From NCBI GenBank assembly GCA_037481875.1, contig JBBFKY010000001.1:186001-250000 (forward strand): a stretch of DNA of 64,000 nt. Reading direction: 5' to 3'. Positions 37,781-46,386 of the stretch are shown one piece after another. Position 1 is the first letter of the stretch, and each line of letters begins with the position of its first letter. Position numbers and translations under genes: made by a program. The notes beneath the pieces are model-generated. The model saw only the letters and a list, made by a program, of their open reading frames with translations, was not told the DNA's origin and searched no databases. This DNA comes from Desulfosoma sp. (GTDB taxonomy: Bacteria > Desulfobacterota > Syntrophobacteria > Syntrophobacterales > DSM-9756).

Positions 37781-38146
37781 CTAGGCCTGCACTTTGAGAG
37801 TGAGGATGGTGAGGACGCCCAGCCCGAAAAATCCAATGGCCACAACCCACAAAGCCCCCACAAGCACCGCTCGAATTCCCGACGCATGCACGTAATCGTC
37901 GATGATCATCTTAAACCCGTTCATGGCGTGGTATACGGCGAAGACCAAAAAGGCGATATCCAGAGCCTTCCATGCCGGAGACACCATTCGCGCCATGACT
38001 TTTTGGTACGTGACGGGCCCTTCTGTGGCGTAATGCAACACCCAGAAATGCAAAAACAGGGTGATAAGCAGGGCGACACCGGAAACGCGCTGAAAAAACC
38101 AGTCAAACGCTCCTGACCGACCAGATCCGAAATATTTTCCCAACAT
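37781..38146 (-). CDS. sdhD: Succinate dehydrogenase/fumarate reductase membrane anchor (SdhD-like)
   Basis: About 121 residues from the ATG at 38146 (GGGAGGG upstream); a TTG two codons before is less likely. Three transmembrane segments, with [19 protein letters not shown] containing a possible haem/quinone His, then [17 protein letters not shown] and a last helix ending TLKVQA. Small size and three helices fit the SdhC/SdhD pair. It lies 22 bp before sdhA and 165 bp after sdhC. Confidence 0.8.
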   Translation of the reverse strand: MLGKYFGSGRSGAFDWFFQRVSGVALLITLFLHFWVLHYATEGPVTYQKVMARMVSPAWKALDIAFLVFAVYHAMNGFKMIIDDYVHASGIRAVLVGALWVVAIGFFGLGVLTILTLKVQA

Positions 38147-38174
38147 CTTCAACCCTCCCTAAGCGTAAATGGTG

Positions 38175-38312
38175 AAGTCGTCAATCGTGCATTTTTTGGG
38201 TCGTAAATAGTCTGTGTCGAGAACGAGCAAATCCGTGTATCGAGCTCGTTCGCTGGTGGGCTTGCTAGCCATTCCCACCCTAAAGATTTCACCATTCACG
38301 ATTTCACGACTT
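38175..38312. repeat. Inverted-repeat element in the sdhC-sdhD spacer
   Basis: The unusually long spacer between sdhC and sdhD has outer arms AAGTCGTCAATCGTG (38175-38189) and CACGATTTCACGACTT (38297-38312), which are imperfect complements (about 14 of 16). Inside is a perfect 8-bp inverted repeat, GAACGAGC (38221-38228) with GCTCGTTC (38244-38251). Short TCGTGAA-type units recur. Probably a small palindromic intergenic element; it reaches the last bases of the sdhC stop codon. Confidence 0.5.
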
Positions 38313-38698
38313 TAAAGTCCGAAAGCCAGCCGTAGCATGGGCACGGCACCTACTGCGACCAAAACGGCGGAAACTCCCAAGACAGCGTAGACGGCTTTAC
38401 GCATGAGACCTCGATTGGCCAGATTGCCATAGTCGATAAAAACCACACGCAGGCCGTTCAATCCATGATAGACCACCGTCGCCAGCAACCCGATTTCAAG
38501 AAGGTGAAAGAAAGGCGACTGAACGATGGCCATGACCTCGTTGAAAGCTTCTTCCCCCTGAGCCAGGTGGTGGATCACCCAGATATGAAGGAAAAGGTAG
38601 AGACCCAAAAGGATACCTGTGGCACGGTGAAGAATCCAGGCTAAGTAGCCTGGATGCAACTTGTAGCGGACCTTGGGTTGATAAACGACTTTCTTCAT
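38312..38698 (-). CDS. sdhC: Succinate dehydrogenase/fumarate reductase cytochrome b-like subunit (SdhC-like)
   Basis: About 128 residues from the ATG at 38698 (MKKVVYQPKVRYKLHPGYL), with GAGGAGGG upstream. Three transmembrane segments. The first, WILHRATGILLGLYLFLHIW, has the Ser/Arg-His pattern of SdhC near the quinone and haem pocket; YHGLNGLRVVFIDYG corresponds to the second-helix His region. First of the sdhCDAB genes, it follows fumB after 100 bp. Confidence 0.82.
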   Translation of the reverse strand: MKKVVYQPKVRYKLHPGYLAWILHRATGILLGLYLFLHIWVIHHLAQGEEAFNEVMAIVQSPFFHLLEIGLLATVVYHGLNGLRVVFIDYGNLANRGLMRKAVYAVLGVSAVLVAVGAVPMLRLAFGL

Positions 38699-38798
38699 GT
38701 GAACCCTCCTCATGTCATCGGAAAACTGCCCATCTCGTGGTCTTCAAGGCGAACGGTCTCGATCCGTTCGTCAACAACCAGGTCACCGATCGATTCCG

Positions 38799-39362
38799 TC
38801 AGGCCGTCTGTGCATAAAGGCGAACGCCTTCTTCGTAGAGGTCGCCGCCATGAACGTCATTGGCCACAATGACCGGAAAGTTTTTTACCTCCAATTTGCG
38901 CACAGCTTCGGGACCGAGTTCAGGATAGGCGATGACTTCCGCTGAGACGATGCTTCGAGCCATCAGAGCTCCAGCACCGCCGATGGCGGCGAAATAAACG
39001 GCTTTATACCGTTGCATCGCTTCCTTAACAGCATGGTTGCGAGCCCCTTTACCAATCATACCTCGCAGGCCGTAACGAATGAGAAGCGGAGCATAGGCGT
39101 CCATGCGGTAACTTGTGGTCGGTCCGGCAGCTCCGACCGGTCGACCGGGCGCGGCCGGAGACGGTCCTACATAGTAGATCACCTGTCCTTTCAAATCAAA
39201 AGGCAACGGTTCTTCACGTTCCAAAAGCTCCACAAGGCGTTTGTGGGCCGCATCTCGAGCGGTGTAGACGACACCGTTGAGCAGCACACGGTCTCCAATT
39301 TTCAAGGACGTGACGTCGTTTTCGCTCAGTGGGGTTTGCAAAACGATGGCATTAGGCATCAT
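38799..39362 (-). CDS. fumB: Class I fumarate hydratase, beta (C-terminal) subunit
   Basis: 187 residues with VGPSPAAPGRPVGAAGPTTS and RMDAYAPLLIRYGLRGMIGKG, the Fe-S hydro-lyase C-terminal signature, and PVIVANDVHGGDLYEEG at the end. Together with the alpha subunit it forms the [4Fe-4S], oxygen-sensitive fumarase that interconverts fumarate and malate. GAGGAG lies 8 bp before the ATG. The symbol fumB here means the beta subunit, not the E. coli isozyme. Confidence 0.9.
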   Translation of the reverse strand: MMPNAIVLQTPLSENDVTSLKIGDRVLLNGVVYTARDAAHKRLVELLEREEPLPFDLKGQVIYYVGPSPAAPGRPVGAAGPTTSYRMDAYAPLLIRYGLRGMIGKGARNHAVKEAMQRYKAVYFAAIGGAGALMARSIVSAEVIAYPELGPEAVRKLEVKNFPVIVANDVHGGDLYEEGVRLYAQTA

Positions 39363-39428
39363 GGAGCATCTCCTCGGTGCGCCTTTTCAACACGCATGGG
39401 TTGCGGCGCAGAAGACCTCAAAGGTGGC

Positions 39429-40268
39429 CTACAAAGAAGCTTCCTTATGACGAGCGGCATGGCATTGAATGTTTACCGCCACGGGAAGACTGGCAATATG
39501 ACATGGCATCATCGAAATGTGGACCGCAAGAGATGTGATGCGTCCTCCCAGTCCCTGTGGGCCGATGCCCAGGCGGTTAATAGCTTCAAGCCAGTCCTTT
39601 TCCAAAGCCTGAAGTTCCGGGTCGGGATTGAGGCTTCCCAAGGGACGAAGCAAGGCCTTTTTAGCCAGCAAGGCGGCCTGTTCAAGGGTTCCACCGATGC
39701 CTACTCCCACTATGGTCGGCGGGCATGGATTGGGACCCGATTCTTTTACCCGCTGCACCACAAAGTCCTTGACCCCTTGAACGCCCACGGCAGGCGTGAG
39801 CATCGTCACGCGACTCATGTTTTCACTGCCTCCTCCTTTGGGAGCGAGGGTGAGGCGAAAATGGTCACCGGGTTGGAGATTAACATGAATGATAGCAGGG
39901 GTGTTGTCTCCGGTGTTTTGGCGCGTGAACGGATGACAGATACTTTTTCGAAGATACCCGTCCCGGTACCCTTGACGCACACCTTCCTCAACGGCCTCAC
40001 GCAAAGCCCCTCCTACGATGTGGACCTCTTGGCCAAGTTCCACGAAGACCACCGCAAATCCCGTGTCCTGGCACATGGGGATTTTTTCTTCACGGGCGAT
40101 TTGAGCGTTTTCGATCAACCGTTTGAGGATGTCTCGACCAGTAGGGGATTCTTCCTTTTCCAAAGCAGCCTCAAAAGCCCTTACCACATCTTCGCCTAAC
40201 TCTGTATTGGCGCGAATGGCTAGATCCCGTACGGTGTGTACAATATCATCCACGTGAATGGAACGCAT
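39429..40268 (-). CDS. fumA: Class I fumarate hydratase, alpha (N-terminal) subunit
   Basis: 279 residues. CQDTGFAVVFVELGQ near residue 68 holds the first cluster Cys; LAPKGGGSENMSRVTML with PNPCPPTIVGVGIGG supplies a further Cys; and HISMMPCHIASLPVAVN lies near the C-terminus. This is the two-subunit bacterial/archaeal fumarase. It is the first gene of the fumAB-sdhCDAB run, about 230 nt downstream of a candidate promoter. AAGGAG stands before the ATG. Confidence 0.9.
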   Translation of the reverse strand: MRSIHVDDIVHTVRDLAIRANTELGEDVVRAFEAALEKEESPTGRDILKRLIENAQIAREEKIPMCQDTGFAVVFVELGQEVHIVGGALREAVEEGVRQGYRDGYLRKSICHPFTRQNTGDNTPAIIHVNLQPGDHFRLTLAPKGGGSENMSRVTMLTPAVGVQGVKDFVVQRVKESGPNPCPPTIVGVGIGGTLEQAALLAKKALLRPLGSLNPDPELQALEKDWLEAINRLGIGPQGLGGRITSLAVHISMMPCHIASLPVAVNIQCHAARHKEASL

Positions 40269-40442
40269 GGATTCTCCTTTGTGGTTTAACGTGTTTCAAA
40301 AACTGGAAATCTTGACAAAAGATTCCGAAAACAACTCGGCGGGGAAACGCTAAGTCAGGGCGCCATGGAAAGCCGCCCTCAAGGATGGGTCGGCGCAACT
40401 TGTCCATGAAAGAAGGTCTCCCAGAAAACACGCAGTTTCGCA

Positions 40443-40499
40443 CGCACATGACCGTCACCGATGGGAACTCTCGCGGGAGATCCTGGACCGTCATGTGCG
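40443..40499. promoter_or_regulatory. Large inverted repeat abutting the fum-sdh promoter
   Basis: CGCACATGACCGTC (40443-40456) and GACCGTCATGTGCG (40486-40499) are inverted copies (13 of 14) across a 29-bp centre, which itself contains TCTC-gcgg-GAGA. The right arm touches the -10 box at 40500-40505, so it occupies the transcription start. It could be a paired operator or a hairpin at the extreme 5' end of the mRNA. Confidence 0.55.
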
Positions 40500-40529
40500 C
40501 TTGTAATCCAAAGGGAGTTAGGGTGTCAA
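40500..40529 (-). promoter_or_regulatory. Candidate sigma-70 promoter for the fumAB-sdhCDAB operon
   Basis: Minus-strand TTGACA (40524-40529) is followed after 18 bp by TACAAG (40500-40505; 4 of 6). It lies just beyond dctM, whose stop is at 40559, and points toward fumA. Confidence 0.5.
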
Positions 40530-40558
40530 TTGTTTCTCGGCGTCAAAATGAACGGAAT

Positions 40559-41893
40559 TCAACCGATCATTTTTTGGGGAAGAAACAAGGCTATTTGAGG
40601 GAAAAGCGTGACAAGAACGACCATGAAAATCATGATCATAAAGAAGGGAAAAGTTGCCTTGAGGATGAAACCCACATCCCTATGGCTCATGGATTGCAGG
40701 ACAAAAATGCTAAAACCGACAGGTGGTGTCACCTGGGAAAGTTCCACCATGAAGACCAAAAAAATGCCGAACCATAAGGGGGAAAATCCCGCCTGCACCA
40801 CCATGGGCAGCACGATGGGTAAGGTCATGACCACCAGGGAAATGCCGTCTAAAAGCATACCGAGAAAGAGGTACATGAGGCCCAGGATGAAAATCAGCAT
40901 GTAGGGAGAAAGGTGGAGCTGCTCAATGAAACGACTGACCGCCGTAGTGATGCCTAAAAACCCGACCACCTGACTCAAAAAGGCAGCCCCCATGATGATG
41001 AAAGTAATCATGGTGGATGTGCGGACGGCACTCCGTAGGGCATCTTTAAAGACATTCCAATTCATGGTGCGGAAAAGCACGCCTAACACAAAGGCCCCCA
41101 GGACCCCCAAGGCGGCGGCTTCCGTCGGTGTGGTATAGCCCAGATAGATGCCTCCCAGAACCACGGCAATGAGCCCAAGAACGGGAGCCAAATCCCACAA
41201 GGACCGAAAACGCTGTCCCCAGGTAAAAGTTTCTTCCTGGGGCGGGACAATGCTTGGATTTACGATGGCGCAAAGAGCGATATAAAGAGAGTAGCAACCG
41301 GCCAGCAACAATCCCGGAAGAAGGCCTCCAATGAACAGTTGACCGATGGAAGTGTCGGAAAGAATGCCATAAATAATCATGATAAGGCTTGGGGGAATCA
41401 AGAATCCCAAGGTTCCCGCGCCAGCCAAAGACCCTAGTGCGAGAGACTCGCTGTAGCCGCGTTTTGAGAGTTCGTCCAGGGTGATCTTGCCCACGGTGGC
41501 CGTGGTGGCGGCGCTGGATCCAGAGACGGCGGCAAACAAAGAGCAAGCGAAAACATTAACATGCAGGAGTTTGCCGGGAATACGATTTAACCAAGGCACA
41601 AGGCCGTTGAACAGCTTGTCTGATACGGCTGTTCTGTGCAGCAGTTCCCCCATGAAAACAAACAGGGGTAGGGCCGTGAGAGACCAAGAATTGACAGTGT
41701 TCCATAGGGAATTGGCAAGAAGGTTTCCGATCTTGGTCCATACGGAAAAACCAGGGGGAAGATGCAAATCGGCGAAAAGCATTCCGGCAATGGCAGCGGC
41801 CATAAGAGAGAATCCGATCCACAGGCCCGACAGCAGAAACAAAAACATGATGCAAAAGACGGTGATGGAAAGAAGAAGCGGATCTGCAATCAT
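40559..41893 (-). CDS. dctM: TRAP transporter large permease subunit
   Basis: About 444 residues from the ATG at 41893 (MIADPLLLSIT), with GGAGA at a spacing of 9; a longer frame to 42049 overlaps dctQ. About twelve transmembrane segments, with family segments AAVSGSSAATTATVGKITLDELSKRGY (key: SGSSAATTA), GAGTLGFLIPPSLIMIIYG and LGMLLDGISLVVMTLPIV. It is the ion-coupled membrane channel of a tripartite periplasmic importer. It lies 44 bp after dctQ. Confidence 0.92.
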   Translation of the reverse strand: MIADPLLLSITVFCIMFLFLLSGLWIGFSLMAAAIAGMLFADLHLPPGFSVWTKIGNLLANSLWNTVNSWSLTALPLFVFMGELLHRTAVSDKLFNGLVPWLNRIPGKLLHVNVFACSLFAAVSGSSAATTATVGKITLDELSKRGYSESLALGSLAGAGTLGFLIPPSLIMIIYGILSDTSIGQLFIGGLLPGLLLAGCYSLYIALCAIVNPSIVPPQEETFTWGQRFRSLWDLAPVLGLIAVVLGGIYLGYTTPTEAAALGVLGAFVLGVLFRTMNWNVFKDALRSAVRTSTMITFIIMGAAFLSQVVGFLGITTAVSRFIEQLHLSPYMLIFILGLMYLFLGMLLDGISLVVMTLPIVLPMVVQAGFSPLWFGIFLVFMVELSQVTPPVGFSIFVLQSMSHRDVGFILKATFPFFMIMIFMVVLVTLFPQIALFLPQKMIG

Positions 41894-41937
41894 GAGCTGG
41901 CTTCTCCGAACATTCGTTTCATTTGGGACAAGAAAAC

Positions 41938-42441
41938 TTAAGAAGGGGATCGCGACGCTTTGCAACGTAAAACAGCCACCACTCCGTGTGCCAACAGAGG
42001 CACCAGGAAAAGAATCAGACCTATGGGTATGGCCGCTTGGGGAATCCACATGGGCGTTTGCGAAGGTGTCTCCGAAACCATCTCTAAGCTGTAAGCTTCA
42101 CGAACCAGCAAGATGGAATACCACAGAGCAAATCCTGTCAAAGCCAAAGCCGCCACCGCAGCCCAAAGGTCCAGTAAAGATTGGGAACGTCCCCTGAGTC
42201 GTGACAAAATCACTTTAACGCGAATGTGTCCGTCCGTTCCCAGGGTGTATCCCAGCCCAAAGAAAACCAGCACCACGTACAGATAAGCGCTGTACTCGTC
42301 GGCGATCATTGTAGAGGTGTTCAAAAAGGATCGAAGAAACACTTCCAGAAGGATGAGAAGAACAATCAAGATCATAGCCACGGAGGAGATGGAGACCGCA
42401 ATTTCTGATAGTTTTTTGACAATGGGGGTAATCTTTTCCAT
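41938..42441 (-). CDS. dctQ: TRAP transporter small permease subunit
   Basis: 167 residues with four hydrophobic segments. After the first comes EVFLRSFLNTSTMIADEYSAYLYV (key part: FLRSF...ADE), the DctQ signature, and later GHIRVKVILSRL. It pairs with DctM in the inner membrane. It is separated from dctP by 150 bp containing a perfect stem-loop. Confidence 0.88.
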   Translation of the reverse strand: MEKITPIVKKLSEIAVSISSVAMILIVLLILLEVFLRSFLNTSTMIADEYSAYLYVVLVFFGLGYTLGTDGHIRVKVILSRLRGRSQSLLDLWAAVAALALTGFALWYSILLVREAYSLEMVSETPSQTPMWIPQAAIPIGLILFLVPLLAHGVVAVLRCKASRSPS

Positions 42442-42487
42442 GCCTTATCATTCTGATTGCAAGAAGCTCAAGGTTACCGATGTGTTC

Positions 42488-42519
42488 CTCAAGGAGCAGT
42501 TGAAAAACCGCTCCTTGAG
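42488..42519 (-). promoter_or_regulatory. Intercistronic stem-loop between dctP and dctQ
   Basis: CTCAAGGAGC (42488-42497) pairs perfectly with GCTCCTTGAG (42510-42519) around a 12-nt loop. There is no following T tract on the minus strand. Such hairpins after binding-protein genes often protect the upstream mRNA so that DctP is made in excess over the permease. Confidence 0.6.
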
Positions 42520-42593
42520 AGAAGAATGACGGAAGGCCAAACCAAGCCGGTTACCGGCCGGCCCATGAAGCCTCGGTTGCCAGAGCTTGTCCT

Positions 42594-43586
42594 TTACTTC
42601 TTTTTACGATGACGAAAGCTTTCCAAGGCGGAAGCCACATCTGCCCCTGCATCTGCCAAGAAACCCGTGATAATGGTGTCAGCGGCCTGATCCAATTCGG
42701 CTGCCAAAGCGGTGTCTGTCTCGCTGATGACCATGCCGTTTTCTGCAATGGCCTTCAAAGACTCTTCGTTGTCGGCCGCTGATTTTTTCCACTGCAACTC
42801 CTGAACTTCAAGAGCCGCCTTTTCCATGGCCGCTTTTTGGTTGGGGTTCAGAGCTTTCCAATAATCCAAGTTGATGACGACCATGTTGAGCGGGTAGGCG
42901 TAATCAATTTTCTTGAAGTATTTCAGGACTTCCCAGAGTTTGGCGTCTCGTCCCGAAACCGCAGACGTGAGCACGGAATCGATCATGCCTGTCCTTAAAG
43001 CCGCATAGACTTCACCCCAGGGAAGGGAAACCGGGCTTCCACCCAGGTTGGCCAGAAAATCGGCCCCGTTCTTATCGTAGGTTCTTGTCTTAAGCCCTTT
43101 GATGTCGGTGGCCGTCTTGATTTCCTTGGTGGTGAAAAGGCCGCTGGGGGGCCACGGTGCCACGTAGAGGATCTTTTGGTTCCACTTGGCCGCCGCTTTA
43201 TCGTAAAGGTCCTTGCAACTCTCATAGAGCTGGAAGGCTTCCTCATAGGAAGTCACCATGCGGGGAAGAGAGCTAATGCCAAAAGCTTTTTCACTACCTT
43301 GGACCACTCCCATAAGAATGTCCGACATGGGCACCGTGCCGTCCTTTACCGTTTTGAGCAATTCGGGTCCCTTGAAGCCCAAGGCGCCTCCCGGATGCAC
43401 CGCAATGTCCAGGGTGCCTCCGCTGTATTCCTTGACGCGCTTGGCGAATTCCTCAGCTCCTTGAGAATGAAAATTACCGGCCGGGTAGATGGCGTTCAGA
43501 TTCATCTTCACCACATCGGCGGCCGATGCCGAGCTGCACACAACGAGAATCAGGGCGAGAAAAGGGATCCAGACTTTTCGAACCAT
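42594..43586 (-). CDS. dctP: TRAP transporter substrate-binding protein, DctP family
   Basis: 330 residues with a signal peptide (MVRKVWIPFLALILVVCSSASA, cleaved after residue 22). Mature protein: MNLNAIYPAGNFHSQGAEEF, then GLKTRTYDKNGADFLANLGG, with the conserved carboxylate-binding Arg, and SLPWGEVYAALRTGMIDS. It captures a small organic acid in the periplasm and delivers it to DctQM. The neighbouring 5-oxoprolinase genes suggest pyroglutamate. TTCTTTTTCCTCC-type purine site on the minus strand (GGAGGAAAAAG) precedes the ATG. Confidence 0.9.
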   Translation of the reverse strand: MVRKVWIPFLALILVVCSSASAADVVKMNLNAIYPAGNFHSQGAEEFAKRVKEYSGGTLDIAVHPGGALGFKGPELLKTVKDGTVPMSDILMGVVQGSEKAFGISSLPRMVTSYEEAFQLYESCKDLYDKAAAKWNQKILYVAPWPPSGLFTTKEIKTATDIKGLKTRTYDKNGADFLANLGGSPVSLPWGEVYAALRTGMIDSVLTSAVSGRDAKLWEVLKYFKKIDYAYPLNMVVINLDYWKALNPNQKAAMEKAALEVQELQWKKSAADNEESLKAIAENGMVISETDTALAAELDQAADTIITGFLADAGADVASALESFRHRKKK

Positions 43587-43846
43587 TCTTTTTCCTCCTT
43601 CTTGCGTTTTATAGTGTTTCTTGCAACCCAGTGTGCCAAGAACCCCGATCAGGACAGTCCCTTTTTGAGAATGTCACGATGCCTGGTCAGATCTTCTTTC
43701 GAGTCCACACGGACGCACCCGAACCTGGATAGGGCGTAAAACATGATAAAACAACTTCTGTTTTGCACATGTCGGAAGGTGAGGGCAAGCAAAAGTTTCC
43801 AGCACGAATGCTCAAAACCTATCGTCCGCAAAAACTGTTGGTTGCC

Positions 43847-44614
43847 TCAGCTTAAAACGCGATGCATTGGAACCACTTCGATACCGGAACTTTCCAAAGC
43901 CTCTCGTATGATTGCCGCCAACTGCCATGCGCCTGGTGTATCTCCATGGACGCATAAGGTGTCCGCCTCCATGGGAATATCCTGACCGTTAATGGATTGA
44001 ATTTTCTTTTCGCGAACCAAGCGTAACACGCGGTCTCGCACCGTCGTAGGGTCATGAAGGACGGCCCCGGGCATGAAACGGGGAGTCAAGGCGCCATTTT
44101 CTAGATAGGCCCGATCAGGAAAAAATTCTCGAGCCACCATGATTCCTTCCTCGCTAGCCATGTGAGCTAAAACGCCGTTCGGCAGAGTGACAAGGATTAA
44201 TCCTCGATCAAAAGACCTCACGGCGTCACAGACCTCTTTTGCCAGCCGTTCGTCAAAAGCGGCCATGTTGTAAAGAGCTCCGTGAAGCTTAACATGCTGC
44301 AGATTGGCGCCGTGGGCACGAGCCACGCCGGAGAGGGCTCCCAGTTGGTAAAGTAAATAATGTTTCACTTCTCCGGGAAAAGTCTGCAGGGCACGGCGCC
44401 CGAAGCCCATGAGATCCGGAAATCCTGGATGTGCTCCCACCGCCACCCCATGGTCTAAAGCAAGCCGGACGGTGGCGCTCATGACCATAGGATCCCCTGC
44501 GTGGTAGCCACAAGCAATGTTGGCTGACGTGATAGAACGAATAATAGCCGCATCGTCTCCTATAGTATATGAGCCAAAACCTTCCCCCATGTCACAATTG
44601 ATGTCTATTCTCAT
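43847..44614 (-). CDS. pxpA: 5-oxoprolinase subunit A
   Basis: 255 residues of the LamB/YcsF family, beginning MRIDINCDMGEGFGSYTIGDD. It has SANIACGYHAGDP and AHPGFPDLMGFGRR, HVKLHGALYN, and the C-terminal LCVHGDTPGAW. With PxpB and PxpC it forms the ATP-dependent enzyme opening 5-oxoproline to glutamate. It follows pxpC by 3 bp. About 260 bp before dctP contain no gene, only a short AT-rich inverted repeat near 43747. Confidence 0.92.
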   Translation of the reverse strand: MRIDINCDMGEGFGSYTIGDDAAIIRSITSANIACGYHAGDPMVMSATVRLALDHGVAVGAHPGFPDLMGFGRRALQTFPGEVKHYLLYQLGALSGVARAHGANLQHVKLHGALYNMAAFDERLAKEVCDAVRSFDRGLILVTLPNGVLAHMASEEGIMVAREFFPDRAYLENGALTPRFMPGAVLHDPTTVRDRVLRLVREKKIQSINGQDIPMEADTLCVHGDTPGAWQLAAIIREALESSGIEVVPMHRVLS

Positions 44615-44617
44615 AGT

Positions 44618-45571
44618 TCACGACTCCCTTTGCCCTAAGCAGCGCTCTAAAAAGCGCCGAAAAACATAAGCGTTTTTCAGGTAGAGTTCTCGAGCTTCCC
44701 AAATACTGATGCTTTGAAATCGAATGGATCGACCCGGCGCGGTTTGCACCAAGAGCGGTAGGTCTCCGGAAAACACTGTGGCGATCTTGGCGTACCCTCC
44801 TGTGGTAGGCCGATCCGCCAAAAGCACGAAAGGCAAGCCCTCTCCAGGAACTTGAATGGCTCCATGGGCTAGCCCTTCTGAAATGATGTCGGCCGTATGC
44901 CGATGTTGGAGTCGAGGCCCTTCCAGCATCATGCCCATGCGGTCGCTGCGTGGTGTCACCTGGTATGAAGCTGAAAAGAAAAGATCGATTGATGGAGGAA
45001 GAAAGGCGTCTTCCTGAGGTCCAAGAACAACACGGATTGTGGGATGTTCTTGGTAGGGTGGGCGCAAGAATTCGGGAATGCGGAGTACAGGTGGATATTG
45101 AGGGGAATTCGTAGCCAAAACATCCCCTTGACGCAAAGCTCTCCCCTCCAGCCCTCCGAATCGTCCCCGAAGATAAGTGGATCGACTTCCCAAAACCAAA
45201 GGCACGTCAATACCCCCGGCAAGACACACATAGTGCCATATGCCACAGCCTTTGGATTCAACCCGAAGCACATCTCCGGCTTCAGCCAAATGCGAGGTCC
45301 AGGAAGGTACTGGATGCTCGTTGAGAAAAACTTGAGGGTTAAAGCCTGTGACGGCAAAGAAAGTGCGGGTAAAAAACCGCGCTTGAAAGCCGCCTACGGA
45401 AATTTCCAGAGCTGCCGCATCAGGGATGTTGCCCACCAGCACATTGCCAAGCTTTAAGGCCGCACGGTCCATGGCCCCGGAGACAGGGACCCCTTTGTCC
45501 TGGTATCCGTAACGCCCTTGGTCCTGTACGGTGGTCAACAGCCCCGGTTCTTCAACGTGTAAGGTTTTCAT
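44618..45571 (-). CDS. pxpC: 5-oxoprolinase subunit C (biotin-dependent carboxylase-like, KipA family)
   Basis: About 317 residues from the ATG at 45571 (MKTLHVEEPGLLTTVQDQGR), with AGGGA at a spacing of about 6; the ATG at 45592 is less well placed. GYQDKGVPVSGAMDRAALKLGN (key GVPVSGAMD), LRVRVVLGPQEDAF-like 'IRVVLGPQEDAF', SDRMGMMLEG and RPTTGGYAKIATV all match PxpC. It overlaps pxpB by 20 bp. Confidence 0.92.
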   Translation of the reverse strand: MKTLHVEEPGLLTTVQDQGRYGYQDKGVPVSGAMDRAALKLGNVLVGNIPDAAALEISVGGFQARFFTRTFFAVTGFNPQVFLNEHPVPSWTSHLAEAGDVLRVESKGCGIWHYVCLAGGIDVPLVLGSRSTYLRGRFGGLEGRALRQGDVLATNSPQYPPVLRIPEFLRPPYQEHPTIRVVLGPQEDAFLPPSIDLFFSASYQVTPRSDRMGMMLEGPRLQHRHTADIISEGLAHGAIQVPGEGLPFVLLADRPTTGGYAKIATVFSGDLPLLVQTAPGRSIRFQSISIWEARELYLKNAYVFRRFLERCLGQRES

Positions 45572-46235
45572 ACTGGTCCCTAGAGATGGCATAAAAACGT
45601 ACCTTCATTCCCGCCTCCACCAAAAAGGGCGGTTCTCGATGTGCATCGAAAAGCCGAAGCGGCGTTCGGCCGATAATCTGCCACCCACCTGGGCTCTCGA
45701 TGGGATAAATGCCCGTTTGTTGCTCAGCAATACCCACACTGCCCGCGGGGACTTTGGAACGCGGCGTTTTTTTACGGGGTGTGGCAAGGCCGGCATCCAA
45801 TCCGCCCAGATACGGAAACCCTGGAGTGAACCCGATCATGTACACGTGATACATGGGGGCTGTGTGTCGTCGAACGACTTCGTCCTCAGTCAGACCATGG
45901 AAAGCGGCCAGTTCGGCCAAATCCGGCCCAAATTCTGCTCCGTAACAGACGGGGATGTCCACACAGGTTTCAACATCTTGATCACTCTCTTGAAGTTCCT
46001 GCAGGAATTTCTGGATGGTCGTCATGAGGCGTTCGAGGGAGCAGAGTTCCGGATCGTATTGCACGAAAAGGGATCGGTAGGTGGGATTGAGGGACAGGAT
46101 GCCGGCCGGCGGGCTTTGTTTGAAGGTACGGCATAACGCGTGCACCTTCCGGTTCACTTCAAGGTCAATGCCATCACCAAGTTCCACCGAAAGGGCCGTC
46201 TCTCCACAAAGGCGAAATCGAGGAAAAACGTTCAT
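45552..46235 (-). CDS. pxpB: 5-oxoprolinase subunit B (KipI family)
   Basis: About 227 residues from the ATG at 46235 (MNVFPRFRLCGETALSVELG), with AGGGGAG at a spacing of 5. Contains DIPVCYGAEFGPDLAELA, GFTPGFPYLGGL, TPRSKVPAGSVGIA and IYPIESPGGWQIIGRTP, the PxpB signature. It is the first gene of the pxpBCA-dctPQM run. The upstream region to 47233 contains palindromes but no obvious gene. Confidence 0.92.
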   Translation of the reverse strand: MNVFPRFRLCGETALSVELGDGIDLEVNRKVHALCRTFKQSPPAGILSLNPTYRSLFVQYDPELCSLERLMTTIQKFLQELQESDQDVETCVDIPVCYGAEFGPDLAELAAFHGLTEDEVVRRHTAPMYHVYMIGFTPGFPYLGGLDAGLATPRKKTPRSKVPAGSVGIAEQQTGIYPIESPGGWQIIGRTPLRLFDAHREPPFLVEAGMKVRFYAISRDQYENLTR

Positions 46236-46386
46236 AAGGCTCCCCTCTTGCCATAACCCAAATTCGTTCCATGCTCGTCCCATAGGAGCCGGTCCGAGAA
46301 CGAATTTTTCCCTGGGAAGTCGGCCGTACCGCCTTCACAAATGGCGTGCCGGAGGCCCGCGCTTCCAGGAAAACCAAGGTTTTGAG

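Noticed and set aside
43740-43765. AAAACA/TGTTTT inverted repeat between pxpA and dctP as a terminator
   Set aside because: The stem is only 6 bp and AT-rich without a following T tract on the minus strand; too weak to call.
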